Assembly (NCBI GenBank): GCA_009837395.1
Contig: VXTP01000015.1
Span: 221,181 to 285,180, forward strand
Origin: Gemmatimonadota bacterium
GTDB lineage: Bacteria; JAAXHH01
Reading direction: 5' to 3'
Length of the DNA: 64,000 nt
Below, one piece after another: positions 34,764 to 43,760 of the stretch. A program made the translations under genes and the position numbers. The notes beneath the pieces were generated by a model. That model did not search any database. It was given only the letters and a program-made list of their open reading frames with translations, and was not told where the DNA came from. How positions within the stretch are numbered: the first letter of the stretch is position 1; every line of letters begins with the position of its first letter.

Positions 34764-35870
34764 ATGCGCATCATCGACTCCGGCGTCCTCAGCCGCAGCG
34801 TACCCGGCACCGACCGCGCCAACCTCACCTTTCCCGCTGTCCTCAGCAAGTCCGACGGCGCGTTGATCGCCACCTGGCACAGCGGTTCGACCAAGGACTG
34901 CGCGGACGAAGTGATTGAAGTCAGCCGGTCCTCTGACCTCGGGCGGACCTGGACCGCGCCCGAACGGCCCTTCGAATCGCCGGTACTGCACGGCGTCCGG
35001 GGAACGGTCAAGATCGTCTACCTCACGGAACTGGCGCCCGGCCGGATCATCGCCGCCTCCATGTGGATCGACCGCGAGACCTATCCGGAAGCGCCCGGTC
35101 TCTTCAATCCGGAGACCGAGGGATGCGTGCCCATGTCGATCCTTCTGGCGGAATCAGAGGACGGCGGAGATACCTGGACGTTGTGGCGCGAAGTACCCAT
35201 GCCGGAGGAGATCGGGCCCGCAAGCCTGACCAACCCGGTCATGCCGCTTCCGGACGGCACCCTGGTCATGACCATCGAGACCAACAAGCACTACCTCGAC
35301 GCCTCGAAATGGTACCAGCGGGTCGTCGCCTTCCACTCCACGGACGGGGGAAGGACCTGGGGCGAACCGATAGACATCGGGTTCGATCCCACGGGCCGGA
35401 TCTTCAACTGGGACCTGCGGTCGTCCGTGGCGCCGGACGGACGCATCGGCGCTTTCGCGTGGACCTACAACACCGAAACGGAGTCCTACCTGAACATCCA
35501 CCGCCGCATCAGTTCCGACGGCGGCCGGACGTGGTCGGGTCCGGAGGACATCGGCGTCACCGACCAGGCAGCCCATCCCGCGGTGCTGCCGGACGGCCGC
35601 GTCGTCCTGGCCTGGGTGGACCGCTTCCGGGACCAGTCCATCAAGGCCCGCGTCGCGCCATCCATCGACGGCCCGTTCGATCCGGAGTCCGAGGTGACCC
35701 TGTACACCCACGAGGCCCCGAAGGAAGATCCCAAGGGCGCCCTGGGCTTCTCGGTGTGGTCTTTCGGACTGCCCTACGCGGAAGCCCTGTCCGACGGCAC
35801 GGTCCTGGTGGTCTACTACGCGGGAACCGAAGCCGCCATGGACGTGCACTGGACCCGGCTGGCGCCATAG
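34764..35870 (+). CDS. BNR-repeat sialidase-like protein
   Basis: A 368-residue six-bladed-propeller protein of the sialidase/neuraminidase superfamily. At least four Asp-box motifs are seen: SSDLGRTW, SEDGGDTW, STDGGRTW and SSDGGRTW. There is no signal peptide, so the protein seems cytosolic. The RIP motif of true sialidases is not evident at the N-terminus (RANLTFPAVLSKSDG instead), so hydrolysis of sialic acid is uncertain. ATG 34764 follows AAAGG and gives the natural beginning MRIIDSGVLSR. It lies between the phosphohexomutase and an orphan permease. Confidence 0.82.
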   Translation: MRIIDSGVLSRSVPGTDRANLTFPAVLSKSDGALIATWHSGSTKDCADEVIEVSRSSDLGRTWTAPERPFESPVLHGVRGTVKIVYLTELAPGRIIAASMWIDRETYPEAPGLFNPETEGCVPMSILLAESEDGGDTWTLWREVPMPEEIGPASLTNPVMPLPDGTLVMTIETNKHYLDASKWYQRVVAFHSTDGGRTWGEPIDIGFDPTGRIFNWDLRSSVAPDGRIGAFAWTYNTETESYLNIHRRISSDGGRTWSGPEDIGVTDQAAHPAVLPDGRVVLAWVDRFRDQSIKARVAPSIDGPFDPESEVTLYTHEAPKEDPKGALGFSVWSFGLPYAEALSDGTVLVVYYAGTEAAMDVHWTRLAP

Positions 35871-36014
35871 TCTCGAACCGTCACCCCGGCGGTTCATCGA
35901 CCTGGACTGCATCCTCTTTCGAAAAAGGTATAGTCGCCTCTCGCCAGTTTCGTATCTTGGGGAACATCGAGCCGTTGTTCTTATGGCCCATCCCCACTAC
36001 GGCGGTTCCGGATC

Positions 36015-38417
36015 ATGATCGGACACTACCTCCTCACCGCCTGGCGGAACATCCTCGCGTCCCGGTCCCACGCGGCGATCAACGTGATCGGGTTCGCCAT
36101 CGGCATGGCCTGCTGCCTGGTTATCCTCCTGTACATCCGCGACGAGTTGAGCTACGACCGGCACAATACGCGGGGTGACCGCATCTACCGTGTGGTGACG
36201 GACCGCACGGCGCGGACGCCCGGCGTGCTGGCCGACTTCATCGGCAACCAGCTCCCCGAAGTGGAGGAAGTGCTGCGTATTCGGGCGACGGTGGGGACCT
36301 GGCTGTTCACGACCGAGGAAAAGCAATTCTACGAGCAGCGGGTCTACTGGGCGGATGGCAACCTCTTCGACGTGTTCGATGTGCCCCTGGTGCGCGGCAA
36401 TCCGGAATCCGCGCTCACGGCGCCGAATACGATGGTCATCAGCGCATCCATGGCCCGGAAATACTTCGGGGATGCCGACCCGATCGGCAAAACGATCACC
36501 GGAGATCACCTTTTCCCCTTCACGATTACCGCGATCATGGAAGACCCCCCGCCCTACGCTCATTATCACCCCGATTTCTACGTATCGATCGCTACCACGA
36601 CGGGAAGGGGCGATCCGATCCGTCTGCTGACGAACTGGGCTAACAGCCAGTACTACACGTACCTGCTCCTTCCGGAAGGCGCTTCGCCCGACGGGATCGG
36701 CGCCTTGCTTCAGGCACGGCTGAATGAACATGTCGACGCCGTCGAACGGGCAACGGCCTTTACGCACACCTATACCTTCCAGCCGCTTTTAGACATCCAT
36801 CTCTATTCACAGCTGGAGTTGGAAATGGAGGGGAACGGCGAAGTCTCCTTCATCTGGATGCTGATCGCCATCGCGGTGTTGATCCTGCTGATCGCCTGCA
36901 TGAACTTCACGAACCTGGCGATCGTCCGGTCCATTACCCGTGCCCGCGAAATCGGCATGCGCAAAGTCTCCGGCGCTACGCGGAGCCAGATCATCCGGCA
37001 GTTCCTGGGCGAAACCATACTCCTGAGCGCTGTCGCGTTCCTCGTTGCCCTGGCCGCCGTCTGGGTGATCCTGCCCGTTTTCAGATCCATGACGGGCCAT
37101 GTCCTCTCCATGCCCTCCCTGGAACCCTGGTCCGTACTGGGTGGTACGGTCATCGTCCTGTCCGCCGGTATCCTCGCCGGCGCGTACCCTGCCCTGCTGC
37201 TGTCCCGCATCAGTCCCGCGGCGATCTTCCGGGGTCCTTCGAGTACCGGTGCCGTAAACCTGCGTAAAGCCCTGGTAATCGTACAGTTCTCCATGGCCAT
37301 TCTGCTGATGATTGGTACGGGGACCGTTTTAGCGCAACTGGAGTACATGCGGGAGAAACACCTGGGGTTCGAGAAGGAACACGTGGTGATCCTGCCCGAT
37401 CTCGAAGGCATGGACTTCGACCTGATCCGGGACAGGTACCCGCAGCATGCCGGGGTAGTCAGCGTCTCCGGGGCAAACTACATGCCCGGCCGCGCGGCGG
37501 GCCGCGGGAGGCTGCCCATTCTTCCCGTGGGCCGCGTCGACGATCCGGCGGTTGGTACCGTGGAGATGCAGCATATCCATACCGAAGGAGGCATGGTCCG
37601 GACGCTTCGCCTGGACTTGCTGGAAGGCAGGGACATTTCTTGGGACCGGGACTTCGAGTGGGTAGAGGGCCCGGACGGAGGGGGATGGGGGAGATCGACC
37701 GGAAGTCTCCTCAACGAGGAGGCGGTCAGGCGCCTGGGATGGGGTTCGCCGGGAGAAGCCCTGCATCAGTTTGTGCGAATGAGGAACAGTGAGTTGCAAG
37801 TCGTCGGGGTGGTGGGCGACTTCCACCTCAGGACCCTGCACGAGCGGATCGAACCGGTGATCTTCACCTTCGGCGGCTCCGGCTACTGGGCCGTGCGGTT
37901 CGTTCCCGGCGATCCCGGAGAGACCCTGCGGGACCTGGAATCCATGTGGAAGGCATCCATGCCGGAAATTCCCTTCACCTACTCGTTCCTCGACCAGGAC
38001 GTGGATCGGCTCTACCGTTCGGACCAGTTGCTGGGCCGGCTCGTGACCATGTTCGCCGGGCTGGCGGTATTCACGGCGTGCCTCGGCCTGTTCGGGCTGG
38101 CGGTCTTCACGGCGAAACAGCGTACGCGGGAGGTGGGCATACGTAAGGCCCTGGGCGCATCGGCACGTCAACTCGTCCTGCTGCTGTCCCGGGAGTACAC
38201 CGTCCTCGTGGTCATCGCGAACGCCATTGCCTGGCCGGTGGCCTACTTCGTCGTGCAGCAATGGCTTCGGCAGTACGCCTATCATACCGAGGTCTCGCTG
38301 CTGCTGTTCCCCGCGGCCGGTCTGCTCGGGCTGTTGATCGCGTGGCTGACGGTCAGTTCGCAGACGCTGCGGACCGCCGCCATGAACCCGGTCGACGCCC
38401 TGCGCCGCGAGCACTAG
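36015..38417 (+). CDS. ABC transporter permease, MacB/FtsX type
   Basis: An 800-residue permease with two FtsX-like transmembrane bundles. The N-terminal helix (HAAINVIGFAIGMACCLVIL) is followed by a MacB-type periplasmic domain (about residues 40-270) and helices around FIWMLIAIAVLILLIACMNF and VILSAGILAGAYPALLLS. A second periplasmic domain leads to the C-terminal helices (MFAGLAVFTACLGLFGLAVF), with FTAKQRTREVGIRKALGAS as the FtsX signature. Such double-domain permeases without an adjacent ATPase are common in Bacteroidetes/Gemmatimonadota-type genomes and usually move antibiotics or lipoproteins. No ATPase gene is next to it here. Confidence 0.9.
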   Translation: MIGHYLLTAWRNILASRSHAAINVIGFAIGMACCLVILLYIRDELSYDRHNTRGDRIYRVVTDRTARTPGVLADFIGNQLPEVEEVLRIRATVGTWLFTTEEKQFYEQRVYWADGNLFDVFDVPLVRGNPESALTAPNTMVISASMARKYFGDADPIGKTITGDHLFPFTITAIMEDPPPYAHYHPDFYVSIATTTGRGDPIRLLTNWANSQYYTYLLLPEGASPDGIGALLQARLNEHVDAVERATAFTHTYTFQPLLDIHLYSQLELEMEGNGEVSFIWMLIAIAVLILLIACMNFTNLAIVRSITRAREIGMRKVSGATRSQIIRQFLGETILLSAVAFLVALAAVWVILPVFRSMTGHVLSMPSLEPWSVLGGTVIVLSAGILAGAYPALLLSRISPAAIFRGPSSTGAVNLRKALVIVQFSMAILLMIGTGTVLAQLEYMREKHLGFEKEHVVILPDLEGMDFDLIRDRYPQHAGVVSVSGANYMPGRAAGRGRLPILPVGRVDDPAVGTVEMQHIHTEGGMVRTLRLDLLEGRDISWDRDFEWVEGPDGGGWGRSTGSLLNEEAVRRLGWGSPGEALHQFVRMRNSELQVVGVVGDFHLRTLHERIEPVIFTFGGSGYWAVRFVPGDPGETLRDLESMWKASMPEIPFTYSFLDQDVDRLYRSDQLLGRLVTMFAGLAVFTACLGLFGLAVFTAKQRTREVGIRKALGASARQLVLLLSREYTVLVVIANAIAWPVAYFVVQQWLRQYAYHTEVSLLLFPAAGLLGLLIAWLTVSSQTLRTAAMNPVDALRREH

Positions 38418-38454
38418 GAATGGGTTCAGCGGGTCGCAACGCTGGTTTCCCAGG

Positions 38455-39138
38455 CTATTCGAAGAGCAGCTTTATTCCTGCCGCGATGTATTCCGGGGGG
38501 TCGCTCGGATGGAACCGGTAGCGCAGGCGACCTTCCCGGTCCACCAGGAACAGGGTGGTCGTGTGGGCCACCAGGTAGTGACCCGCCTCGTTCGGCTCCT
38601 GCAGTTTGTACAGCACACCGTACCGTTCGGCGACCGCGTCGATCTCCTCCCGCGATCCCGTGAGACCGCGGACGTCCACCGTGGAGAAGTAGGCCAGGTA
38701 CTCCCTGAGCTGCTCCGGTGTATCGCGCAATGGATCGACGGTGATGTAAATCGTACGCACGTCCTGGCCGGGTTCGAGATCGAGCACATCGTAGACGGCT
38801 GCCAGCATGGAGAGCATGAGTGGACAGGCGTCGGGGCAGTAGGTATAGCCGAAGAAGATCAGAAAGGCGTCACCGGGGTACTCCGACAGGTTGAACCGCT
38901 CCTCGTCCTGGTCGGTTAGCGTGAAATCACCGCCGAACCGCTCGCCGTAGTCCAGGAGTTCGGGGATGTCGATCTGCGGCGGCGGCGGTTCTGCGCGGCA
39001 GCCGGAGGAAAGCAGCAGGGCCGTGGCGGCCAGAATGGCCAGACCGGTACGGGTGACCAGACCGGTGCGGGTGACCAGGCCGGTGAGGTTCGAGGTCGTC
39101 GACTGATACAACTGATGACCAGGCTTCTTTGCACCCAA
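38455..39138 (-). CDS. SCO1/SenC family copper-delivery lipoprotein
   Basis: A 227-residue SCO protein that delivers copper to the CuA site of cytochrome oxidase. The thioredoxin-fold copper site is CPDAC (in YTYCPDACPLM) plus the distal histidine in VAHTTTLFLVD. The N-terminus is a lipoprotein signal ending in LLLSSGC. It contains a doubled GLVTRT, produced by an 18-bp duplication. The start is TTG 39138, supported by AGGAAGG; no ATG fits. It is the last gene of an operon with PCuAC and a cytochrome c (12-bp and 14-bp gaps). Confidence 0.93.
   Translation of the reverse strand: MGAKKPGHQLYQSTTSNLTGLVTRTGLVTRTGLAILAATALLLSSGCRAEPPPPQIDIPELLDYGERFGGDFTLTDQDEERFNLSEYPGDAFLIFFGYTYCPDACPLMLSMLAAVYDVLDLEPGQDVRTIYITVDPLRDTPEQLREYLAYFSTVDVRGLTGSREEIDAVAERYGVLYKLQEPNEAGHYLVAHTTTLFLVDREGRLRYRFHPSDPPEYIAAGIKLLFE
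39041..39082 (-). repeat. 18-bp tandem duplication in the SCO signal peptide
   Basis: ACCGGTACGGGTGACCAG is followed directly by ACCGGTGCGGGTGACCAG and a partial third copy (plus-strand reading). In the protein this doubles six residues just before the hydrophobic core of the lipoprotein signal. Confidence 0.75.
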
Positions 39139-39150
39139 TGGAACACCTTC

Positions 39151-39600
39151 CTACGGACGGCTCTTCAGCACCTCGACCGTGACCGTCCGGGTCGACTGGT
39201 CGTCGAAGCGCAGCGTGAGGGACACCGAGTCGCCTTCCGCCAGCTGCCGTTTCACGCCGAATAACATGATGTGGTTTCCGCCGGGTTTCAATGCCGCCTC
39301 GCCTTGCGCCGGAACCACCACGCCTTCGATCTTCTCCATCTCCATCATGTCGTCGACCTGGCGCATGGTGTGCAGTTCCGCGTACTCCGCGGCCGGCGTC
39401 TCCACGGCCAGCAGTTCCCGGGGCTGGTCCGACCGGTTCCGGATCACCAGATAGGCCCCGGTAACGTCCCTGTCCGGCGGCGTGGCCCGTACCCACGCGC
39501 CGTCGATCTCCATATCGTACGCCGGCTGGCATCCGGTCGTAATGATCACCATCAGAATCCAGATACCTATAACACATCCATGAATAGTCTTGATCGTCAT
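39151..39600 (-). CDS. Copper chaperone PCu(A)C
   Basis: A 149-residue periplasmic copper(I) carrier of the PCuAC family. The ligand set H-x-M...H-x-M is visible as LHTMRQVDDMMEMEKIEG and GGNHIMLFG with the family spacing. The N-terminus is a lipoprotein-type signal ending in IITTGC. PCuAC hands copper to SCO and CuA during assembly of cytochrome oxidase; its gene lies between the cytochrome c and SCO genes, consistent with this. Confidence 0.92.
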   Translation of the reverse strand: MTIKTIHGCVIGIWILMVIITTGCQPAYDMEIDGAWVRATPPDRDVTGAYLVIRNRSDQPRELLAVETPAAEYAELHTMRQVDDMMEMEKIEGVVVPAQGEAALKPGGNHIMLFGVKRQLAEGDSVSLTLRFDDQSTRTVTVEVLKSRP

Positions 39601-39614
39601 ATTGAGTACCAGGG

Positions 39615-40169
39615 TTAAGGTGAAGGCGCGTCCGCAGGCGACTCATAGAATGACGGCACGTCTGAGGGCGGCTGAAGAGAAGCCACGTACATGGCGATCT
39701 TGAAGCGCTCTTCGTCCTTGATATGGGGAAAGGGTACCATGGACGGGCTGTCGGGCATGCCGTCCCTGAGCGTACGGGCGATCGTGACCACGTCGCGGCC
39801 GATGCGGTAGGCCCCCGGGTCCCGGAAATCGCGGGGCGGGGGTTTCAGCGTGTAGGAAATCGGTCCGTCGCCATGACCGTCCATACCGTGGCACACGGTG
39901 CAGCCGTACCGGGCATACAGCGCTTTTCCTTCCTGCACGAACTCCCAGGGGATCTCGTGGAAGCCGATCGTCCCCGGCGTGACCGTGCCTTCGACCAGTT
40001 GGGCCAGGAACGCCCGGGCAACGGCCGCCCTGTCATCCGGGTCCGCTGGCTCCGTGTCCGAACCGGACGAGCCGCATCCAGTGTAAAGGAGCAGCAGCAC
40101 GACGACGAACCACATGCCGGCGGCGAACCATGGACCGCCTCGATGCCATCTGCCGCTCCAGCGCTGCAT
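39615..40169 (-). CDS. Membrane-anchored c-type cytochrome (lipoprotein)
   Basis: About 184 residues with one haem site, CTVCH in YARYGCTVCHGMDGHGDG, and a later methionine in DGMPDSPSMVPFPH as a probable axial ligand. The N-terminus holds a hydrophobic segment ending in YTGC, a lipobox. ATG 40169 is chosen because the promoter at 40236-40264 would initiate close to the alternative ATG 40229; ATG 40115 is also possible. It heads the operon with PCuAC and SCO and probably donates electrons to, or belongs to, the copper oxidase pathway. Confidence 0.85.
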   Translation of the reverse strand: MQRWSGRWHRGGPWFAAGMWFVVVLLLLYTGCGSSGSDTEPADPDDRAAVARAFLAQLVEGTVTPGTIGFHEIPWEFVQEGKALYARYGCTVCHGMDGHGDGPISYTLKPPPRDFRDPGAYRIGRDVVTIARTLRDGMPDSPSMVPFPHIKDEERFKIAMYVASLQPPSDVPSFYESPADAPSP

Positions 40170-40235
40170 GCCGCCCCGAAGCCGAAGCGCCCGTGACAGT
40201 TTCAACCACGTAGTCCCAACTGAAAACATGTTTCT

Positions 40236-40264
40236 ATCCTATGGGAAACCCGCTTCCCTGTCAA
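40236..40264 (-). promoter_or_regulatory. Putative promoter of the cytochrome c/PCuAC/SCO operon
   Basis: Minus strand: TTGACA (40264-40259), a 17-bp spacer, TAGGAT (40241-40236). Predicted start near 40229, about 60 bp before ATG 40169. Confidence 0.55.
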
Positions 40265-40390
40265 CGACTACCGCCTTCGTATTCACCACTGGATCGGGCG
40301 GTCCGAGGCGCCAGAAGAGGATGGTCCTGGACGGCGGGAGATGATGGTCAGGGGCACCAGGAGACGGTGGTCCTATCCCTTGCAATTCAA

Positions 40391-40419
40391 TTGACGATGC
40401 ATGAGGGGGTGCATACATT
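40391..40419 (+). promoter_or_regulatory. Putative promoter of the AmpG-like gene
   Basis: TTGACG (40391-40396), 17 bp, TACATT (40414-40419). Initiation near 40426 rules out starts further upstream in the frame and supports TTG 40488. Confidence 0.45.
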
Positions 40420-40487
40420 CCCGTCGTCTTCAACGCCCCATCCCACCCACGGCCGGACCGGGCACGCACCGCAACCGGGGAGACACC

Positions 40488-41906
40488 TTGCGAAGCTTCA
40501 GGGAATCGCTGTCGATCTATTTCGAGCGCCGCATGGCCCGCATCCTGCTGCTCGGGATCATCAGCGGATTCCCCTGGGTGCTCATCGGCAGCTGCCTCAA
40601 TCTCTGGTTGAAAGAAGACGGGCTTTCCCGCACGGCCATAGGCTGGGCCAGCCTGATCTTCGGCGTGTATGCCTTCAACTTCCTCTGGGCGCCGCTGATC
40701 GACCGAATCCGGTTGCCGCTGCTGACCGGATGGCTCGGACACCGGCGCGCCTGGATCGTTACGCTTCAGGCCGTCATCCTGGCCTGCCTGGTGCTCTGGA
40801 GTCTCGCCCAACCGACGGCGGACCTCAGCGTCGTCGTAGCTATCGGACTCGTCATCGCCATCGCGTCCGCCACCCAGGACATCGCGATCGACGCGCTGCG
40901 CATCGAGCAGATCGGCACGTCGGAATCGGAATCCATGGCCGCCGGCGCGGCCACGGCCGTCGTCGGGTGGTGGACGGGGTTCAAACTCGGCGGAGTGATC
41001 GCCCTGGAGACCGCGCAGGCCTTGCAGAACGCCGGCGTCGAAGACTACTGGCAGACCACCTTCCTCTGTCTCGGGGCGGTGGTCATTCTCTGCAACATCG
41101 GCCTCGCCTTCGTTCGGGAAACCACTGCCGCCGATCGCATCGCGGCCCAGGCCGAGGACGACGAACGGATTGCCTCCGGCCTGGCGCTGCCGAGTGGATT
41201 CGGACGCGTCGTCGCGTGGTTCGCGGGTACCGTGGCAAATCCGTTGACGAGTTTCTTCCGGCGCAACGGATTCGCCATTGCATTCGCCGTGCTCGGATTC
41301 GTCTTCCTGTTCAAGATCGGCGAAGCGTTCCTGGGCCGCATGTCCCTCATCTTCTACCGGGAGATCGGATTCACCCTGTCGGACATCGCGCTCTATTCCA
41401 AGGGGCTGGGATGGGTCGTCACCGTAGCCTTCACCGTGCTGGGTGGTTTCTTCGCCATTCGGGTCGGACTGGTGCCGGCCATGTTCGCGGCGGGGATCGC
41501 CATGGCGGCCACCAATCTGCTCTTCGCCACCCTGGCCTGGACGGGCAAGTCCGAGTTGATGTTCGCGATCGCCGTCGTGGCGGACGATATTACGGGGTCC
41601 TTCGCGACAGTCATATTCGTCGCCTTTATCTCGATGCTCGTCGACCGGACCTATACGGCCACGCAATACGCGCTGCTCGCCTCGATCGGGACGGCGGGGC
41701 GAACCCTCTTCGCGGCGTCCTCCGGCGCGATGGTCGACTGGCTAGATGGCGACTGGGGAACCTTTTTCGTCATCACGGCGCTGATGGTCGTCCCCTCTCT
41801 CGCATGTCTCTGGGCCATCCGGACCAGGCTGAGGGACCTGCTTACCGGCAAGCGCGTACGGATTTTCGGCAAGACCATGCAGGAAGAACCGGAAGAAGCG
41901 ACCTGA
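40488..41906 (+). CDS. MFS transporter, AmpG-like muropeptide permease
   Basis: A 472-residue polytopic inner-membrane protein of the major facilitator superfamily. The beginning LRSFRESLSIYFERRMARILLLGIIS (read as LRSFRESLSIYFERR, then MARILLLGIIS), the GFPWVLIGSCLNLWLKEDGLS segment and ATQDIAIDALRIE match AmpG, which imports GlcNAc-anhydroMurNAc-peptides for wall recycling. The start is taken as TTG 40488 (GGGGAG upstream, downstream of the promoter); ATG 40533 is the alternative. The AmgK-RapZ and MurU-like genes at 10.7-12.9 kb may use the imported wall sugars. The UxuA-like gene follows 24 bp later. Confidence 0.82.
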   Translation: MRSFRESLSIYFERRMARILLLGIISGFPWVLIGSCLNLWLKEDGLSRTAIGWASLIFGVYAFNFLWAPLIDRIRLPLLTGWLGHRRAWIVTLQAVILACLVLWSLAQPTADLSVVVAIGLVIAIASATQDIAIDALRIEQIGTSESESMAAGAATAVVGWWTGFKLGGVIALETAQALQNAGVEDYWQTTFLCLGAVVILCNIGLAFVRETTAADRIAAQAEDDERIASGLALPSGFGRVVAWFAGTVANPLTSFFRRNGFAIAFAVLGFVFLFKIGEAFLGRMSLIFYREIGFTLSDIALYSKGLGWVVTVAFTVLGGFFAIRVGLVPAMFAAGIAMAATNLLFATLAWTGKSELMFAIAVVADDITGSFATVIFVAFISMLVDRTYTATQYALLASIGTAGRTLFAASSGAMVDWLDGDWGTFFVITALMVVPSLACLWAIRTRLRDLLTGKRVRIFGKTMQEEPEEAT

Positions 41907-41930
41907 TCACCCCAACTATGGAGGACATAC

Positions 41931-42917
41931 ATGTACATCGGAACGCAGACCCGGTGCAGAAACGACACGGACATCGAGGTCCTGGCCCAACTGGGCGTAT
42001 TCAACGTGGACCAGACGCCGTCGGAACCCTGGGCCGAGTGGACGACCGATCTGCTGAAAGCCCAGCGCGAACGGTTCGACCGGTACGGGATCAACCTCGA
42101 GATGATCCATATCCCCCTGGGTTCCGCCAGTGCCTTCCACAACGAGGCCGGCGCCATATTCCTGGGCAAGAGCGATGCGCGGGACCGCGCGCTGGACCGC
42201 ATGTGCGAGACCGTGCGCATGGCTTCGGAGGCCGGGATTCGGGGACTGAACTATAACATCACTCTGCTGGGCCACCTGCGTACCGAGCCCAGTTACGGCC
42301 GCGGCGGCGCGAAGCTGTCGACCTTCGACTACGACAAGCTGGACCAGTCCCGACCTGAATTCGAAGGCGGTCCCGCCGACGAGGACGAGATGTGGGAGCG
42401 CATCGACCACTGGCTGAAGACGATCATCCCCGTGGCCGAAGAATACAAGGTACAGATGGCCTGCCACCCGTCAGACCCGGGCATCGGGCACGGCCGGACG
42501 TACCGCGGCGTCGCCCGCGTGCTGGGCATGTCGGACGGTTTCAAGAAGCTGATCGACCTGTACGACAGTCCCTACAACGGGCTGAACTTCTGCCAGGGCT
42601 GCATGTCGGAGAGCCTGGAGAACCCCGCGGAGGAGATCCACGAAGTAATCCGTTATTTCGGCACCCGTAAGAAGATCTTCAACGTCCACTTCCGGAACAT
42701 CAAGGGACGGCTGAACAAATTCGTGGAGGTCTTCCCCGACGAGGGCGACGTCGACATGCTGAAGGCGATGCGTACCTACAAGGAAGTGGGATACGAGTAC
42801 ATGATCATGCCGGACCACGTACCCGGGATATCGGGGCCCGAAGCGGGCCAGGTGGGGTTCGCCTACGCCTACGGGTACATCCACGCGGCGATCCAGGCGG
42901 CGAATGCTGCGGATTAG
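41931..42917 (+). CDS. uxuA: Mannonate dehydratase-like protein (UxuA family)
   Basis: A 328-residue TIM-barrel protein of the UxuA family, which dehydrates D-mannonate to 2-keto-3-deoxygluconate in hexuronate catabolism. Metal-binding and catalytic blocks are MACHPSDPGI, NFCQGCMSE and HFRNIKG, followed by EVFPDEGDVDM and the C-terminal MPDHVPG. It is shorter than the roughly 390-residue E. coli enzyme. GGAGG lies well placed before the ATG. It may be transcribed with the AmpG-like gene. A repeat of CGGATTAGC spans its stop. Confidence 0.85.
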   Translation: MYIGTQTRCRNDTDIEVLAQLGVFNVDQTPSEPWAEWTTDLLKAQRERFDRYGINLEMIHIPLGSASAFHNEAGAIFLGKSDARDRALDRMCETVRMASEAGIRGLNYNITLLGHLRTEPSYGRGGAKLSTFDYDKLDQSRPEFEGGPADEDEMWERIDHWLKTIIPVAEEYKVQMACHPSDPGIGHGRTYRGVARVLGMSDGFKKLIDLYDSPYNGLNFCQGCMSESLENPAEEIHEVIRYFGTRKKIFNVHFRNIKGRLNKFVEVFPDEGDVDMLKAMRTYKEVGYEYMIMPDHVPGISGPEAGQVGFAYAYGYIHAAIQAANAAD

Positions 42918-42938
42918 CCTGGACTAGATCGGATTAGC
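42910..42938 (+). repeat. 9-bp direct repeat (20-bp period) across the uxuA stop codon
   Basis: CGGATTAGC, including the TAG stop, occurs at 42910-42918 and 42930-42938; the intervening bases also resemble the unit. A weaker example of the stop-codon duplications seen elsewhere in the window. Confidence 0.6.
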
Positions 42939-43749
42939 GAGCCGGGGTGGCCTGTGCGGCATTGTAGGTCCGCAGCCCATCATCCCCGATCGGCTCCAGC
43001 GGCGTGAAGTCCCGGTTGTTCTGGTACCAGGGCCTGACCTCGCGCGTGCAGGCATTGCCGACGGCGTTGTAGATCAGGTAGAAGATGGCCCGCCGCCAGG
43101 GCGAGACGTTGTCCGCAGATCCGTGGACGATGTTGCTGTGGATCAGGGCGACCGAGCCCGCCGGACCGATCAGCGGTTCTATGCCGTTCTCGTCGGCCAG
43201 TTGCTGCAGCGTCGTCTCGTCGATATGGAACAAATCGTAACCACGGCCTTTCGCGTCCTCGTGCAGTTCCGAGTCCAGCAGGCCCCACCGGTGGGAACCC
43301 GGAATGATCAGGAGCGGCGAAGTGACGGGCGTGCAGTCGTCGATGAACACCGACGCCATGATGCAATTCGGCTCGGGCATACCATCGACCTTGTACCATG
43401 ACGGGAAATCCTGGTGCCAGGTCCACGACGCCCCGCTCCCGAAGCCCTGCTTGGGATTCATGCGGGTCTGATGGAGATAGACCTCGTCTCCCAGCAACTG
43501 GCGGACGGGGTCCATCAGACGGGGCAACCGGGCCAACCGGCTGAAGGGCTCAGAGTATGTATGGGCGCCGAAGGCCAGCCGGGCGGCCGTGGGATCGTCC
43601 TTTTCCCGTACCACTTCGGGACCCTGGCGACCGAGCACGTCCGGCACCGCGTCTTTAAGCGTCTTCACTTCCTGTTCATCGAGCAATCCGGCGAAGAACA
43701 GGTATCCCGATTCGCGGAACGCGGCAATCTGCTGGTCATTGAGCGTCAT
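42934..43749 (-). CDS. Phytanoyl-CoA dioxygenase (PhyH) family protein
   Basis: A 271-residue Fe(II)/2-oxoglutarate dioxygenase. The iron ligands are H112 and D114 (TWHQDFPSWY) and a distal histidine in SNIVHGSADNVS, with the arginines of PWRRAIFYLIYN for 2-oxoglutarate. It is distinct from the other PhyH protein at 17956-18828 and resembles the ectoine-hydroxylase-like subgroup in overall layout, but the substrate is unknown. It precedes the glycosylasparaginase-like gene's end by 11 bp on the same strand, so the two are probably co-transcribed. Confidence 0.92.
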   Translation of the reverse strand: MTLNDQQIAAFRESGYLFFAGLLDEQEVKTLKDAVPDVLGRQGPEVVREKDDPTAARLAFGAHTYSEPFSRLARLPRLMDPVRQLLGDEVYLHQTRMNPKQGFGSGASWTWHQDFPSWYKVDGMPEPNCIMASVFIDDCTPVTSPLLIIPGSHRWGLLDSELHEDAKGRGYDLFHIDETTLQQLADENGIEPLIGPAGSVALIHSNIVHGSADNVSPWRRAIFYLIYNAVGNACTREVRPWYQNNRDFTPLEPIGDDGLRTYNAAQATPAR

Positions 43750-43760
43750 ACTTTACCTCT

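Noticed and set aside
40241-42256. Long plus-strand frame overlapping the AmpG-like and UxuA genes
   Set aside because: It is a frame-shifted shadow with arginine-rich composition; the two real genes show clear family motifs.
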